A stretch of DNA of 40,797 bases from an uncultured Saprospiraceae bacterium (GCA_938003955.1 CALKXE010000168.1:1-40797); one strand, 5' to 3'. Numbered from the stretch's first letter, positions 32,500 through 40,797 are shown. Notes: generated from the sequence alone by a model not told the origin. Program-made: numbers and translations.

Positions 32500-33321
32500 C
32501 TATTTAAAGTTGACAAAGTTTTCTGGGTTCACGGGATTCCCATCATACCACAATTCGAAGTGAAGGTGCGGCCCATCTGTCAACTCTCCAGTGTTGCCGA
32601 TTATGGCTATTGCTTCTCCAGCACTTACTTTATCCCCGGATTTTTTAAGTAGTGCACTATTGTGTTTGTAGATAGATATTACGTTGTTATGATGCTGTAT
32701 GGATATCGTATTTCCAGTATCTAAAGTAAAATCACTTCCAATGACTACTCCCGCAGCAATAGCTTTTATAGGTGTATCCTTTGGTGCGATTATGTCAGTG
32801 CCAAAATGATTATTAGCCCTATCATATGCAGCACTTATATCTCCTATTACTGGTGGTACAAAATATTGATTATCTAACGAGCTGGTAAGCTTAGATTCTT
32901 TTAAATCTGCGTCCGAAATTGCCACCTTAGATGATTCTGTAGAAGCTGGTGTAATGCTTGATGTTGGAATTGACACTTCACCGTTTCCAGATAACATGTT
33001 TTGCAGCCCTTGCGTATAAACGACTTGTACCTCAAGCTCTTCTTCGAGATTTATTATTTTCTTACGCAACTCTATAAACTTTGAATTCTCCTCAATGTCC
33101 CCATATCCTGGCAGAAGCCTCTTTAGTGGTGTAAATGCAAGCAATGAGATCAGGATAATCGCAAAAATAAGTCCTGTAGTCAGTATGTAAGTATAGATAC
33201 GCCCCATCGATAGTTGATAATTACCTACTTCTTTTAGGTCCTCAACGTCAATAACTACGATACGGTAAGTATCTTTTAGTTTTTCCTTGAATTTCTTCTT
33301 GTCATTTGTATCTGCCGACAT
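32500..33321 (-). CDS. M23-family (LytM-type) metallopeptidase
   Basis: A 273-residue inner-membrane-anchored protein. A cytoplasmic N-terminus (1-42) and one membrane helix (about 43-64) are followed by a coiled-coil stretch (about 78-110, KFIELRKKIINLEEELEVQV), a Ser/Thr-rich linker and a LytM domain at ~155-272. Zinc-binding residues are intact: His172 and Asp176 in NHFGTDI, and His252/His254 in HLHFELW. The family cleaves peptidoglycan cross-links or regulates amidases. With all ligands present, this one is expected to be active. It is divergent from porW/sprE, with 373 bases between. Confidence 0.92.
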   Translation of the reverse strand: MSADTNDKKKFKEKLKDTYRIVVIDVEDLKEVGNYQLSMGRIYTYILTTGLIFAIILISLLAFTPLKRLLPGYGDIEENSKFIELRKKIINLEEELEVQVVYTQGLQNMLSGNGEVSIPTSSITPASTESSKVAISDADLKESKLTSSLDNQYFVPPVIGDISAAYDRANNHFGTDIIAPKDTPIKAIAAGVVIGSDFTLDTGNTISIQHHNNVISIYKHNSALLKKSGDKVSAGEAIAIIGNTGELTDGPHLHFELWYDGNPVNPENFVNFK

Positions 33322-33432
33322 GAGAATATGATCTTTCTTGGTGTTGAATTTGTCCTTGATTACAGAACAATTTCTTTAATATTTTAACATACGAATATTC
33401 ACTACAAATATGATATACTACCATATTTAAAA

Positions 33433-33440
33433 TAAATTTG
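33433..33440 (+). promoter_or_regulatory. -7 promoter-like element upstream of porW
   Basis: TAAATTTG followed by CAC matches TAnnTTTG. It is distal, 254 bases before the porW frame, and could be a second promoter. Confidence 0.35.
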
Positions 33441-33585
33441 CACAAATCTAGTTATATAAGCGGTTTTTAGGGCAAGTATAGCTCAAAAAACATGTGTCTT
33501 TCATGCTAGAATTGTAATAACATTCGTTCTACTGTTATATCATTTAAAGAATTAACGTAGGAATGAGAGGCAAAAATTTCAATAG

Positions 33586-33617
33586 TTGAAATTGTAAAGT
33601 TGCAATATCTATGTTTG
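33586..33617 (+). promoter_or_regulatory. Bacteroidota-type promoter for porW
   Basis: TTG at 33586-33588 is followed after 21 bases by TATGTTTG (33610-33617), a full match to the -33/-7 pair. The coding frame begins 77-98 bases downstream. Confidence 0.6.
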
Positions 33618-33694
33618 AAATGAAATTATATGGCTTAATTTTGGCTGTTATTAAATGAAGTGGTTTAGGCATTCTGAATCATTCCACAATCAAT

Positions 33695-36600
33695 TTGTTT
33701 ATAAAAAGTAATACTTTGAAATATATATTTAAGCTATCCTTACTATTGATCCTGTCCGTTGCTATATTTTCAGGCTGTGCTTCAAAGCGTAAGAAAAAAG
33801 GTGAAGAACCTTCAAAGCTCAGTAAATTCTACCATAACACAACGTCTCTATACAACGGTTACTTCAATGCGAATGAGCTAATGAAGGAAAGCTACTTGAC
33901 GTTAAGGCAATCTCACAAAGACAACTATACTGAGTTACTTCCATTATACGACTACGTAACCGTTGCTGACCCTAAAGTAGTATATGCAAACCTAGATAAA
34001 GCTATAGAAAAAGTAACTACTGTAGCTGCCCTGCATGAACCAAGTAAGTGGGTAGATGACTGTTATGTTCTGATGGGAGAAGCACAATACCTCAAACAAG
34101 AATTCGAAACAGCAGAAGAAACATTTGCATATTTTAAAGATGAATTCAATCCGAACAATCCTTTTGGAAGAAATTACAAGAAGAAAAAGAAAAGTTCTAA
34201 GCAAATAAAAAAGGAAAAAGATAAGGAGAGAAAGGAAGAGAAAAAAGACAAGGAAGAGAAAAAAGAAGAAGAGAAAAAAACAAAAGAAGAAGAAAGAAAA
34301 GCTAAGAAAAAAGCAAGAGAGGAAGCCGATAAAGCCAAGCAAAAAGAACGAGACGCTAAAAAGAAAGCAAGAGAAGAGGCAAAAAAGAAAAAGAAGAAAA
34401 AGAAAACTAAAAGAGGAGGTAAAAAGCAAAGACCTGAAAAGGAAGATAAAAAGGAAGATGTAAAGAAGAAAGAGGAGTCTAAAGTTGAAGAAGTAATTAC
34501 TGAAAAAGAATCAACAGTAAGTGCTAAAATAGATGACAAAAAGATAGAAAAAAAATCATCTAGAGATGACGAAGAAGAGAGAGACGAGGAGTTCGTAGAG
34601 GACAAGAAAAAAGATCAAAAGAAGAAAAAAGATAAAACCGCTTACTCAAAGGGTATGATGTGGTACGCAAAGACATTAGTGCAAAGAGATAAGCTATCTA
34701 ATGCTTCTTACATGGTGAAAAGAATGAAGGAAGATGGCGAAATGCCAGATGAGGCGAGAAGAGAAGTTCCAGTAATACTAGCAGACATAAACATAAGAGA
34801 GGAAAACTACGGTACAGCCATCACTTACTTAGACGAAGCAATCGAATTGGCAAAAGAAAAAGGTCTAAAAGCCAGATATGCTTTTGTACAAGGACAACTT
34901 TACATGAAGTCTAACGACTATGTTAATGCTAGTCAATCATTTTCAAATGCAAAAAAATGGGCTAAATCCTTCGAGATGAAATTCATGGCAGAACTGAATG
35001 CTGAGAAGTCTAATATGATGGGTGGAAGTAAAACCGATGAAGCAGTAATTGCTAAGTTGGATAAAATGGTGAAGGAATATAAATACAGTGAATTCTTGGA
35101 TCAACTTTACTTTACAAAGGGTGAAATATTACTTGAAAATGGAAATTTTGATGAAGCACTTAAAAGTTTTTCTAATTCAATCTCAAATAATACTAGTAAC
35201 ATAGCATTAAAACAAGAGACGTATTTCAAATTAGCTTACCTATTTTACGATAAGGAAAACTATGTAGACTCTAAATCTTACTTTGACTCCACACTTATGG
35301 TATTAGAAAAAGAGGATCCTAGATATCGAGAAGTAAGCAACTACTCAGAAAACCTAATTGAAATAGCCCAAAATATACAAATAATAAAAATGCAGGACAG
35401 CCTACTAAACATGGTAGCATGGTCCGATGAAAAAATAGAAGAAGTAGCAGAAAAGCTTGTCGAAGAGAATCTATTAGCTCGTGAACTGGCTGGTAAAACA
35501 GGTGCTGCACCTGGTCGAATAAGTACTGCGCTGATTAATGGTCTGGGTGGTGGAAGCTTAAAATCTTCTAGTTTCTTTGCCTATGATCCTTTGGCTAAAC
35601 AAAGGGGGCAAAAAGACTTTGCCAATAAATGGGGTGACATCGAGTTATCAGATAATTGGAGAAGAAGTGACAAATCAGGAATCTTCGGAACAGAGGAAGA
35701 AGAGGAAGAGGAGGAAAAAGTACCAGAAGATGGATTTCAAGAAGACGAAATTGGTCAAATGATCAATACAATAAAAAGTCAAATTCCTTATAGCGACGAA
35801 GCAAAATTGGTCATCAATACTAAATTGGAGAAAGCATTCTACGAATTAGGAAAAGGCTATAGAGACAAGATTCAAAAATTTGAGAAATCCGCTAATACAC
35901 ATGAGGAACTGCTAAAACGTTTCCCAGCTTTTAATAATAAACTTGATGTGTACTATTATCTATATCTATCATATTTAGATCTTAATAACAAAACAAAAGC
36001 AAACTACTACAAGGAGAAAATACTATCTGAATTTCCAGATACTGAATTTGCAAAAGCAATATCTGATCCTAACTATGCAGCTGGCAATCTGAGTAAGGAG
36101 CAAAAACTAAATAAGTACTATGAAGAAACTTATCAACTTTTCGAAAAAGGGGATTATCAAAGTGCTTACACCAAGGCAGATCAGTCAGAGAAAATATTTG
36201 GAAAAACAAACGAACTAAGGCCAAAGTTTGCTCTTGTAAAAGCAATGGCAACAGGTAGCGTCGAAGGAAAAGCTCCATATATAACTGCATTAAAAGATGT
36301 AATAACAAGATATCCTAATACTCCAGAAAAAGCAAGAGCGAATGAAATACTTAGATTTCTCCAAGGAGACAAGGATGCATTTACTGGTATTGACATAGAA
36401 GAAGTAGATGATATTTTCTCTGTCGAAGACGAGAAGTTACATTATGTTGCAATCGTGCTATATGGTGTTACGCCAGCAAAAGTTATAGAGGCTAAAATAC
36501 AAGTCAGTAACTATAATAAAAAGTACCATAAGTTGAAGAAACTTCAACTTGGTGAATCTCCTCTTGATAGAGATAAAAAATCCGAAATCGTACTCGTAAG

Positions 36601-36793
36601 AAGATTTGATAATAAAGAGAAAGCGATGGAGTATTATACCGAAGTAATCAAATCTAAAAATGAATTTGTTTCTGAAGAGATTGCGGGATACACTATATAC
36701 CCTATCACTCAAAGAAACTACCGTAAGATGATAATCGAGCGTAGTGATGCGAGATATAGATTATGGTTTGAAATAAACTATCTAAACAAGTAA
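33695..36793 (+). CDS. porW: T9SS/gliding-motility lipoprotein PorW/SprE
   Basis: A 1032-residue outer-membrane lipoprotein needed, in known members, for type IX secretion and gliding. The lipobox FSGC gives Cys28. The family-typical start KLSKFYHNTTSLYNGYFNAN follows, with TPR-like helices before and after the insert and a C-terminal region (EIVLVRRFDNKEKAMEYYTE; IYPITQRNYRKMI). There is no ATG: the frame opens with TTG at 33695, while TTG at 33716 (then KYIFKLSLLL) would give a more usual lipoprotein leader. Residues ~161-315 are an almost pure Lys/Glu/Asp/Arg insert, encoded by a purine-only-like strand (34175-34639). It causes long but spurious open frames on the opposite strand. A shorter acidic run (EEEEEEEE) lies near 668. 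The window's four cargo proteins would depend on this system. Confidence 0.9.
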   Translation: MFIKSNTLKYIFKLSLLLILSVAIFSGCASKRKKKGEEPSKLSKFYHNTTSLYNGYFNANELMKESYLTLRQSHKDNYTELLPLYDYVTVADPKVVYANLDKAIEKVTTVAALHEPSKWVDDCYVLMGEAQYLKQEFETAEETFAYFKDEFNPNNPFGRNYKKKKKSSKQIKKEKDKERKEEKKDKEEKKEEEKKTKEEERKAKKKAREEADKAKQKERDAKKKAREEAKKKKKKKKTKRGGKKQRPEKEDKKEDVKKKEESKVEEVITEKESTVSAKIDDKKIEKKSSRDDEEERDEEFVEDKKKDQKKKKDKTAYSKGMMWYAKTLVQRDKLSNASYMVKRMKEDGEMPDEARREVPVILADINIREENYGTAITYLDEAIELAKEKGLKARYAFVQGQLYMKSNDYVNASQSFSNAKKWAKSFEMKFMAELNAEKSNMMGGSKTDEAVIAKLDKMVKEYKYSEFLDQLYFTKGEILLENGNFDEALKSFSNSISNNTSNIALKQETYFKLAYLFYDKENYVDSKSYFDSTLMVLEKEDPRYREVSNYSENLIEIAQNIQIIKMQDSLLNMVAWSDEKIEEVAEKLVEENLLARELAGKTGAAPGRISTALINGLGGGSLKSSSFFAYDPLAKQRGQKDFANKWGDIELSDNWRRSDKSGIFGTEEEEEEEEKVPEDGFQEDEIGQMINTIKSQIPYSDEAKLVINTKLEKAFYELGKGYRDKIQKFEKSANTHEELLKRFPAFNNKLDVYYYLYLSYLDLNNKTKANYYKEKILSEFPDTEFAKAISDPNYAAGNLSKEQKLNKYYEETYQLFEKGDYQSAYTKADQSEKIFGKTNELRPKFALVKAMATGSVEGKAPYITALKDVITRYPNTPEKARANEILRFLQGDKDAFTGIDIEEVDDIFSVEDEKLHYVAIVLYGVTPAKVIEAKIQVSNYNKKYHKLKKLQLGESPLDRDKKSEIVLVRRFDNKEKAMEYYTEVIKSKNEFVSEEIAGYTIYPITQRNYRKMIIERSDARYRLWFEINYLNK

Positions 36794-36848
36794 ACTTATA
36801 TCAATTATCGAGCGAAACGTTCGGTAAATCAAAGATTTACATACTTAT

Positions 36849-38639
36849 ATGAGTGCTTTCTGGAAATTGATTCATCGCGTAAGAAAGTACAAAGGATATT
36901 TTGGACTAAGTATATTCTTTAATATTCTTCTTTCGATATTTACTGTGGCCAGTATCCCAGTGATTATCCCGTTTTTTGAAATCCTATTTGATCGAATACC
37001 GTCCACCGCTTCCGCTGAATCGTTAGATGGGGTAAACGCTTATTTCCAAAACCTTATCTATTCTAAGGGAAAAGAAAGTGCTCTTTTGATTGCATGTGGA
37101 TTGATTCTATTGATCTTCTTCTTAAAGAATGTATTTAGGTACTTAGCACTTTACTTTGTAGTGCCTATGCGAACTGGAATTGTAAGGGATATCCGTTCAG
37201 AGCTATTTGATAAATACCTTAGACTTCCCCTCTCTTATTATAGTGACCAACGGACTGGCGATCTAATCTCGCGAATTACGCTTGATGTACAGGAGGTAGA
37301 AGTCAGTATACTCAAAGTGATCGAGATCGTCTTCAAAGCACCGTTGATAATAATTGGCAGTATTCTATACATGATATATGTGAGCCCACAGCTTAGTTTA
37401 TTTGTGTTGGTCTTGTTAGTATTTACAGTTTTTGTAATCGGAGGCATTAGCAAAACACTAAAAAAACAATCTCAAAAAGCTCAACAGAGACTAGCTAACA
37501 TAACCAGTACAGTAGAAGAAAGTATAGGTGGCATCAAAATTATTAAAGCATTCAATGGTGAAAAAAATCAATTATCACGATTCTCCAAAGAAAATGATGG
37601 CTACAGAAATACGCTTATATCATTGATGAATAGACAGAATTTATCATCCCCACTTTCTGAATTTCTAGGTATATCAGTTGTAACTGCCCTACTCTGGTAC
37701 GGATCAAAACTAGTCTTTGCAGAAAGCCTAGAACCACAGACGTTCTTCGCATTCATATTTGCGTTTTACCAAGTCATAGAGCCCGCTAAAAGCTTCAGTA
37801 ATGCTTACTACAATATCCAAAAAGGAATGGCCGCTGTTGAACGGATTAATGATCTAATGATAACAAATCAGGAGAATGCGACTACAAATCCGAAACAGTT
37901 ACACTTTACAAATAGCATAGAGATCAAAAATGTTAGCTACCAATATCAAGGAGATAACAAAATTGTACTTGATGATATTAATCTTACAATTAACAAAGGT
38001 GAGGTGGTCGCATTGGTAGGCCCTTCTGGATCAGGAAAAACGACATTGGCTGATCTAATAATGGGATTCTACCCTATCCAATCCGGTAAAATTGAAATTG
38101 ATGGAATAGCAATAGCTAATCAAGATTTAGGTAGTGTAAGATCATTATTTGGTCTTGTAAGTCAAAATGCTATACTGTTCCATGACACCATAGAAAACAA
38201 TATTACTTTTGGTAAAACACTAACCTCTAAAGAACAAATAGAACAATCTGCAATCATTAGCAATGCTCATGAATTCATCACAGAGCTTCAAGATGGGTAT
38301 AATACAATCATTGGTGACAAAGGAATGAAACTATCCGGAGGCCAACGACAGAGATTAACAATAGCCAGAGCCATCCTTCATAATCCACAAATACTAGTGC
38401 TCGATGAAGCTACTTCAGCCCTAGATTCAGAATCAGAAAAACTAGTACAAGATGCACTAGACAAGATATTACATGATCGTACATCGATCGTAATTGCACA
38501 TCGTCTATCTACAATCAAAAATGCAGATAAAATTGTAGTCATGGATCAAGGGCGCATCATCTCGGTCGGCAATCATGATGAACTTTATCGCACCTCTCCG
38601 CTGTACAAAAAGTATGTCGACATGCAGGGCATTGGATAG
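36849..38639 (+). CDS. ABC exporter, fused permease/ATPase (MsbA/lipid exporter type)
   Basis: A 596-residue half-transporter that works as a homodimer in the inner membrane. Six helices span residues ~1-320. The ATPase follows, with Walker A GPSGSGKT at 391-398, the Q-loop in FGLVSQNAILF, the ABC signature LSGGQRQRL, Walker B ILVLDEAT and the switch His in VIAHRLSTI. The architecture and length fit MsbA and related exporters of lipid A core or other lipids; the substrate is not proven. It lies 55 bases after porW on the same strand and may be cotranscribed. It ends about 150 bases before an unrelated cargo gene with its own promoter. Confidence 0.92.
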   Translation: MSAFWKLIHRVRKYKGYFGLSIFFNILLSIFTVASIPVIIPFFEILFDRIPSTASAESLDGVNAYFQNLIYSKGKESALLIACGLILLIFFLKNVFRYLALYFVVPMRTGIVRDIRSELFDKYLRLPLSYYSDQRTGDLISRITLDVQEVEVSILKVIEIVFKAPLIIIGSILYMIYVSPQLSLFVLVLLVFTVFVIGGISKTLKKQSQKAQQRLANITSTVEESIGGIKIIKAFNGEKNQLSRFSKENDGYRNTLISLMNRQNLSSPLSEFLGISVVTALLWYGSKLVFAESLEPQTFFAFIFAFYQVIEPAKSFSNAYYNIQKGMAAVERINDLMITNQENATTNPKQLHFTNSIEIKNVSYQYQGDNKIVLDDINLTINKGEVVALVGPSGSGKTTLADLIMGFYPIQSGKIEIDGIAIANQDLGSVRSLFGLVSQNAILFHDTIENNITFGKTLTSKEQIEQSAIISNAHEFITELQDGYNTIIGDKGMKLSGGQRQRLTIARAILHNPQILVLDEATSALDSESEKLVQDALDKILHDRTSIVIAHRLSTIKNADKIVVMDQGRIISVGNHDELYRTSPLYKKYVDMQGIG

Positions 38640-38720
38640 TCATTTAGTTTACTAAACGCCACAATAGGTTGTTAATCTTGAACTTAAACTCTAAAATCTT
38701 AAACTTAATTCTTTTAATAA

Positions 38721-38728
38721 TTATCTTT
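38721..38728 (+). promoter_or_regulatory. -7 promoter element for the T9SS cargo gene
   Basis: TATCTTTG matches TAnnTTTG and lies 65 bases before the ATG at 38794. A TTG at the right distance was not found. Confidence 0.45.
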
Positions 38729-38793
38729 GGTATAAGTTAACAAACGCTATATAATATCGTTTTGATAATGAATGTCTATAAAATAAGAAAATT

Positions 38794-39939
38794 ATGAAGA
38801 AAAAATTACAATCATTATTTGCATTTTTAGCAATCATACTCCCCTCTGTACTTGTCGGTCAAATAACCGTAACAAACTCTATATTTCCAGTTCCTGGAGA
38901 TACTCTGAGAACAGTATCAGCTGAAGATGCAGGAGGATTTGACACAGACATGATAGGATCAAATCTCGAATGGGATCTTAGAGGTATTACTAGCGATGAA
39001 GCTATCCTAACAATTTACACAGAAGCTTCAGAAGGAGATGCGACTGACACATTCCCAGATGCAGACCTTCTTGATAAGAGTGAAGCTCAAGAGATCTACT
39101 ATAAATCATTCAACAATAAAATAGTAGAAATCGGAAGAAGCGGATTAGATCCAGTACTTAATGCTATTAACCTATCATTTACAAACGACGGTGAATCTGT
39201 ACTAAGAAGAGCTCCTATGTCTTTCGGTGATGCCTATGATGATGAGTCAAGCTTTAGAATTGGAGCTCCAGCTACAGTAATCCCTGATACTTTGTTTCCT
39301 GGTTTGTCAACCTTGATAGACTCGATAAGATTAACTGTAGAAACAGAAAATGATGATTTTGTTGATTCATGGGGTACATTAAGATTACCAGATGGTGATT
39401 ATGACGTATTGAGATTAAAGAGAACAACTAGTACGAATGCCATTCTAGAAGTAAAAGCACCATTTATTGGTTGGTCGGTTTTAGATGAGAACAACCCATT
39501 AACTGCTGCACTTGGCGACTTTGCAGACCTTTTAGGTGAAACAATAACAACTAGCTACCAATTCTATGGTAATGAGGATAAGGAAATTCTTGCTAATCTA
39601 ACATACGATGATCAGGGTATCTTAATCAATGCTACTTACAAAGGGGAACTTTCTACAGCAACAGAAGAAATTGACTTTAGGAATGTAGGTGTAAAAACAT
39701 ATCCTAATCCAACTTATGGTGATGTAACGTTTGAGTTAACTAATCTTCCTAAAGGAGAATATAATGTAGTTCTATACAATATTATTGGCAAGAGACTTTG
39801 GTCTGATAGATTTGATAATAACTCTGGTAGACTAAATGCAAACCTTAGTCACTTGAAAAAAGGAACATACTTATACAGTATTGTGGATAAAAATGGCAGA
39901 AAAGTAACTACTAAAAGACTAATGATTATAACTCCTTAA
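38794..39939 (+). CDS. T9SS cargo protein of unknown function
   Basis: A 381-residue secreted protein. A signal peptide (about 1-22, cleaved at LVG-Q) leads to a ~270-residue beta-rich domain (GDTLRTVSAEDAGGFDTDM; FPDADLLDKSEAQEIYYKSF; ADLLGETITTSYQFYGNEDK). This resembles a group of Bacteroidota exported proteins without an assigned role. The last ~75 residues are a type A T9SS sorting domain: VKTYPNPTYGDVTFEL, VLYNIIGKRLW, KKGTYLYSIVDKNGRKVTTK. The sorting tail means export across the outer membrane, with the tail removed by the T9SS sortase. It is transcribed alone. Confidence 0.82.
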   Translation: MKKKLQSLFAFLAIILPSVLVGQITVTNSIFPVPGDTLRTVSAEDAGGFDTDMIGSNLEWDLRGITSDEAILTIYTEASEGDATDTFPDADLLDKSEAQEIYYKSFNNKIVEIGRSGLDPVLNAINLSFTNDGESVLRRAPMSFGDAYDDESSFRIGAPATVIPDTLFPGLSTLIDSIRLTVETENDDFVDSWGTLRLPDGDYDVLRLKRTTSTNAILEVKAPFIGWSVLDENNPLTAALGDFADLLGETITTSYQFYGNEDKEILANLTYDDQGILINATYKGELSTATEEIDFRNVGVKTYPNPTYGDVTFELTNLPKGEYNVVLYNIIGKRLWSDRFDNNSGRLNANLSHLKKGTYLYSIVDKNGRKVTTKRLMIITP

Positions 39940-40032
39940 AATAATTTCAATTTATTTTTCAGCATGAAAGACTGATAATCAAAGCGATAAGTAAAACAAG
40001 GAAAAATAGTTAAATAAAAAGTTCTGTTGGTG

Positions 40033-40063
40033 TTGTATAATGTCAAAATGAATTCTAAATTTG
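40033..40063 (+). promoter_or_regulatory. Bacteroidota-type promoter for tRNA-Asn
   Basis: TTG at 40033-40035 is followed after 20 bases by TAAATTTG at 40056-40063, a full match. The tRNA begins 39 bases downstream. Confidence 0.65.
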
Positions 40064-40102
40064 CATTCGCTTAGAGATAATTTAAGCATCCTATATGGAA
40101 AC

Positions 40103-40176
40103 GGTCCTTTAGCTCAGCTGGTTAGAGCATCTGACTGTTAATCAGAGGGTCCAAGGTTCGAGTCCTTGAAGGACCG
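40103..40176 (+). tRNA. tRNA-Asn (anticodon GTT)
   Basis: A 74-nt cloverleaf. The acceptor stem GGTCCTT/AAGGACC has 7 pairs. The D arm GCTC/GAGC encloses AGCTGGTTA. The anticodon stem TCTGA/TCAGA encloses the loop CTGTTAA with GTT at positions 34-36. The T arm CAAGG/CCTTG has loop TTCGAGT, and the discriminator base is G. The genome continues CCG, so CCA is not fully encoded. It has its own promoter and a terminator. Confidence 0.97.
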
Positions 40177-40185
40177 CCGTTTTCT

Positions 40186-40230
40186 AACCCTAGCAATTTG
40201 ATAATCAAGTTGTTAGGGTTTTTTCTTTTT
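40186..40230 (+). terminator. rho-independent terminator of tRNA-Asn
   Basis: AACCCTAGCAA (40186-40196) pairs with TTGTTAGGGTT (40210-40220), with one G-U pair and a 13-base loop, followed by a long T tract (TTTTCTTTTT). Confidence 0.9.
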
Positions 40231-40299
40231 ACAAAGGGGCGGTCATTGTGGCGGTTTCACGTAAAACTTATTGATATACATTCGATTAAAATTTAAATC

Positions 40300-40656
40300 A
40301 TGAGATACCTTATTCCATTATTACTAACAACTTTTTTATTCTCTTGTAAAGGAAAAGAAGATCCAGCATACACCAAGTATGTAACATTAAAAGATCGAAG
40401 TTGGTCAAAGGTAGATAATAATGTATCTGGTGTTATCCATAATGTAGGTGATAAAACAGTTGACAGAGTAGCAATTAGATACAATGGATATAGTGAAGAT
40501 GATATTTTTGGTTATAAATTAATCCTAGATACTATTATTAATGTGCTCGAAGAAATTGAACCTAATTCAAAAATAGAGTACAGTGAGCATGTTCAAGTAC
40601 AAGGAACGAAAGTTAACAGAATGCTTCCCGATTCGTATGTAGTTTACACTAAATAA
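40300..40656 (+). CDS. small lipoprotein, FxLYD-like
   Basis: A 118-residue protein with a lipoprotein signal (MRYLIPLLLTTFLFSC, Cys16). The mature part has a short beta-sandwich pattern: SGVIHNVGDKTVDRVAIRYN resembles the FxLYD domain, in which an exported protein carries a comparison of residual and new hydrophobic strands. That match is tentative. It ends PDSYVVYTK. It is transcribed after the tRNA-Asn terminator. No partner gene is visible before the window ends. Confidence 0.6.
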   Translation: MRYLIPLLLTTFLFSCKGKEDPAYTKYVTLKDRSWSKVDNNVSGVIHNVGDKTVDRVAIRYNGYSEDDIFGYKLILDTIINVLEEIEPNSKIEYSEHVQVQGTKVNRMLPDSYVVYTK

Positions 40657-40658
40657 AA

Positions 40659-40686
40659 AGATGATTACAAATTAATGTAACCATCT
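40659..40686. terminator. hairpin after the small lipoprotein gene
   Basis: AGATG-a-TTACA (40659-40669) pairs with TGTAA-c-CATCT (40676-40686) around a 6-base loop with one A-C mismatch. The T tract lies on the minus-strand side (CATCTTTTTATTT), so it would best stop leftward transcription. On the plus strand A residues follow. Confidence 0.5.
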
Positions 40687-40758
40687 AAAAGGCATTAAGA
40701 ATGTGTTTCGTATTCGTGCTGTTATCTATTCAAAACTTCGACCACTAATTAATAAATC

Positions 40759-40791
40759 TTTGTTCCTTCCATTGTCTGGCAAATATATTTG
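40759..40791 (+). promoter_or_regulatory. strong Bacteroidota-type promoter reading out of the window
   Basis: TTTG at 40759-40762 is followed after 21 bases by TATATTTG at 40784-40791, then CACC. Both boxes are full consensus. The gene it drives lies beyond the right edge. Confidence 0.65.
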
Positions 40792-40797
40792 CACCTG

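Larger units (their letters stand above)
33322..33694. other. 373-bp divergent intergenic region
   Basis: It holds two plus-strand promoter-like elements (33433-33440, and 33586-33617 as a full pair) but no coding frame, repeat or strong hairpin I can support. A minus-strand promoter for the M23 gene was not recognisable. Confidence 0.5.

Noticed and set aside
33992-34605. Two long minus-strand frames (143-145 residues, Phe/Leu/Ser-rich) opposite porW
   Set aside because: They are the complement of the purine-rich Lys/Glu insert, composed almost only of Phe, Leu, Ser and Cys, with no promoter and no credible fold.

Overview
The window looks like a chromosomal segment from an AT-rich, free-living member of the Bacteroidota, probably Saprospirales- or Cytophagales-like. 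The reasons are: (i) many upstream regions carry the Bacteroidota -7 promoter element TAnnTTTG, in several cases with a TTG/TTTG -33 box 19-22 bases upstream, and no Shine-Dalgarno consensus; (ii) a PorW/SprE-type type IX secretion (T9SS) lipoprotein and four proteins with T9SS C-terminal sorting tails; (iii) families almost confined to the phylum (DUF5606, OMP_b-brl_3 receptor, Bacteroidota-type TopB). There are no rRNA genes, CRISPR arrays or intact insertion sequences. Most of the window is ordinary core genome with small accessory patches.

Layout. 1-6.8 kb: tail of a cut-off gene, a small outer-membrane barrel protein, a MidA-like methyltransferase with a TPR tail, a DUF5606 protein, a membrane protein, and (minus strand) a TonB-dependent-receptor-like barrel. 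6.8-7.45 kb: a gene-poor patch with a 14-bp palindrome, a tiny ORF and an array of short repeats in two orientations, directly before topB. 7.4-12.1 kb: topB, then convergently an ECF sigma factor / HEAT-repeat membrane protein / exported-protein operon. 12.2-14.3 kb: a Phd/YefM-YoeB toxin-antitoxin pair with its operator, then DUF3467 and ruvB on the minus strand. 14.5-16.8 kb: a LysE-type exporter and a delta-60-repeat T9SS cargo protein.

16.9-21.7 kb is the most distinctive locus: a minus-strand operon creD - exosortase - large polytopic VIT/vWA-like protein ending in the motif MSEP, a membrane helix and a basic tail. This matches the XrtK/MSEP-CTERM exosortase arrangement, in which one protease/transpeptidase appears to have one neighbouring substrate. 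It is followed by a promoter - structured RNA - terminator unit without a coding sequence (21.86-22.01 kb), a lipoprotein gene and metK.

24-31 kb: a frameshifted gene remnant, a YkgJ-type cysteine-cluster protein, a gamma-carbonic-anhydrase-like hexapeptide protein, folE, two tandem paralogous T9SS cargo proteins, an NAD(P)-dependent reductase of the extended SDR type and an iron-dependent alcohol dehydrogenase. 31-36.8 kb: an MtfA-like membrane protein whose HExxH motif is lost, a small HAD phosphatase, an M23 peptidase and porW/sprE with an unusual 155-residue Lys/Glu-rich insert. 36.8 kb to the end: an MsbA-like ABC exporter, another T9SS cargo protein, tRNA-Asn, a small lipoprotein and a strong promoter pointing out of the window.

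Functionally, the region is dominated by envelope biology: secretion (T9SS, exosortase), envelope stress (CreD, ECF sigma operon, M23) and export (MsbA-like, LysE-like). Housekeeping genes for DNA repair (ruvB, topB), SAM synthesis (metK) and folate/pterin synthesis (folE) are interspersed.
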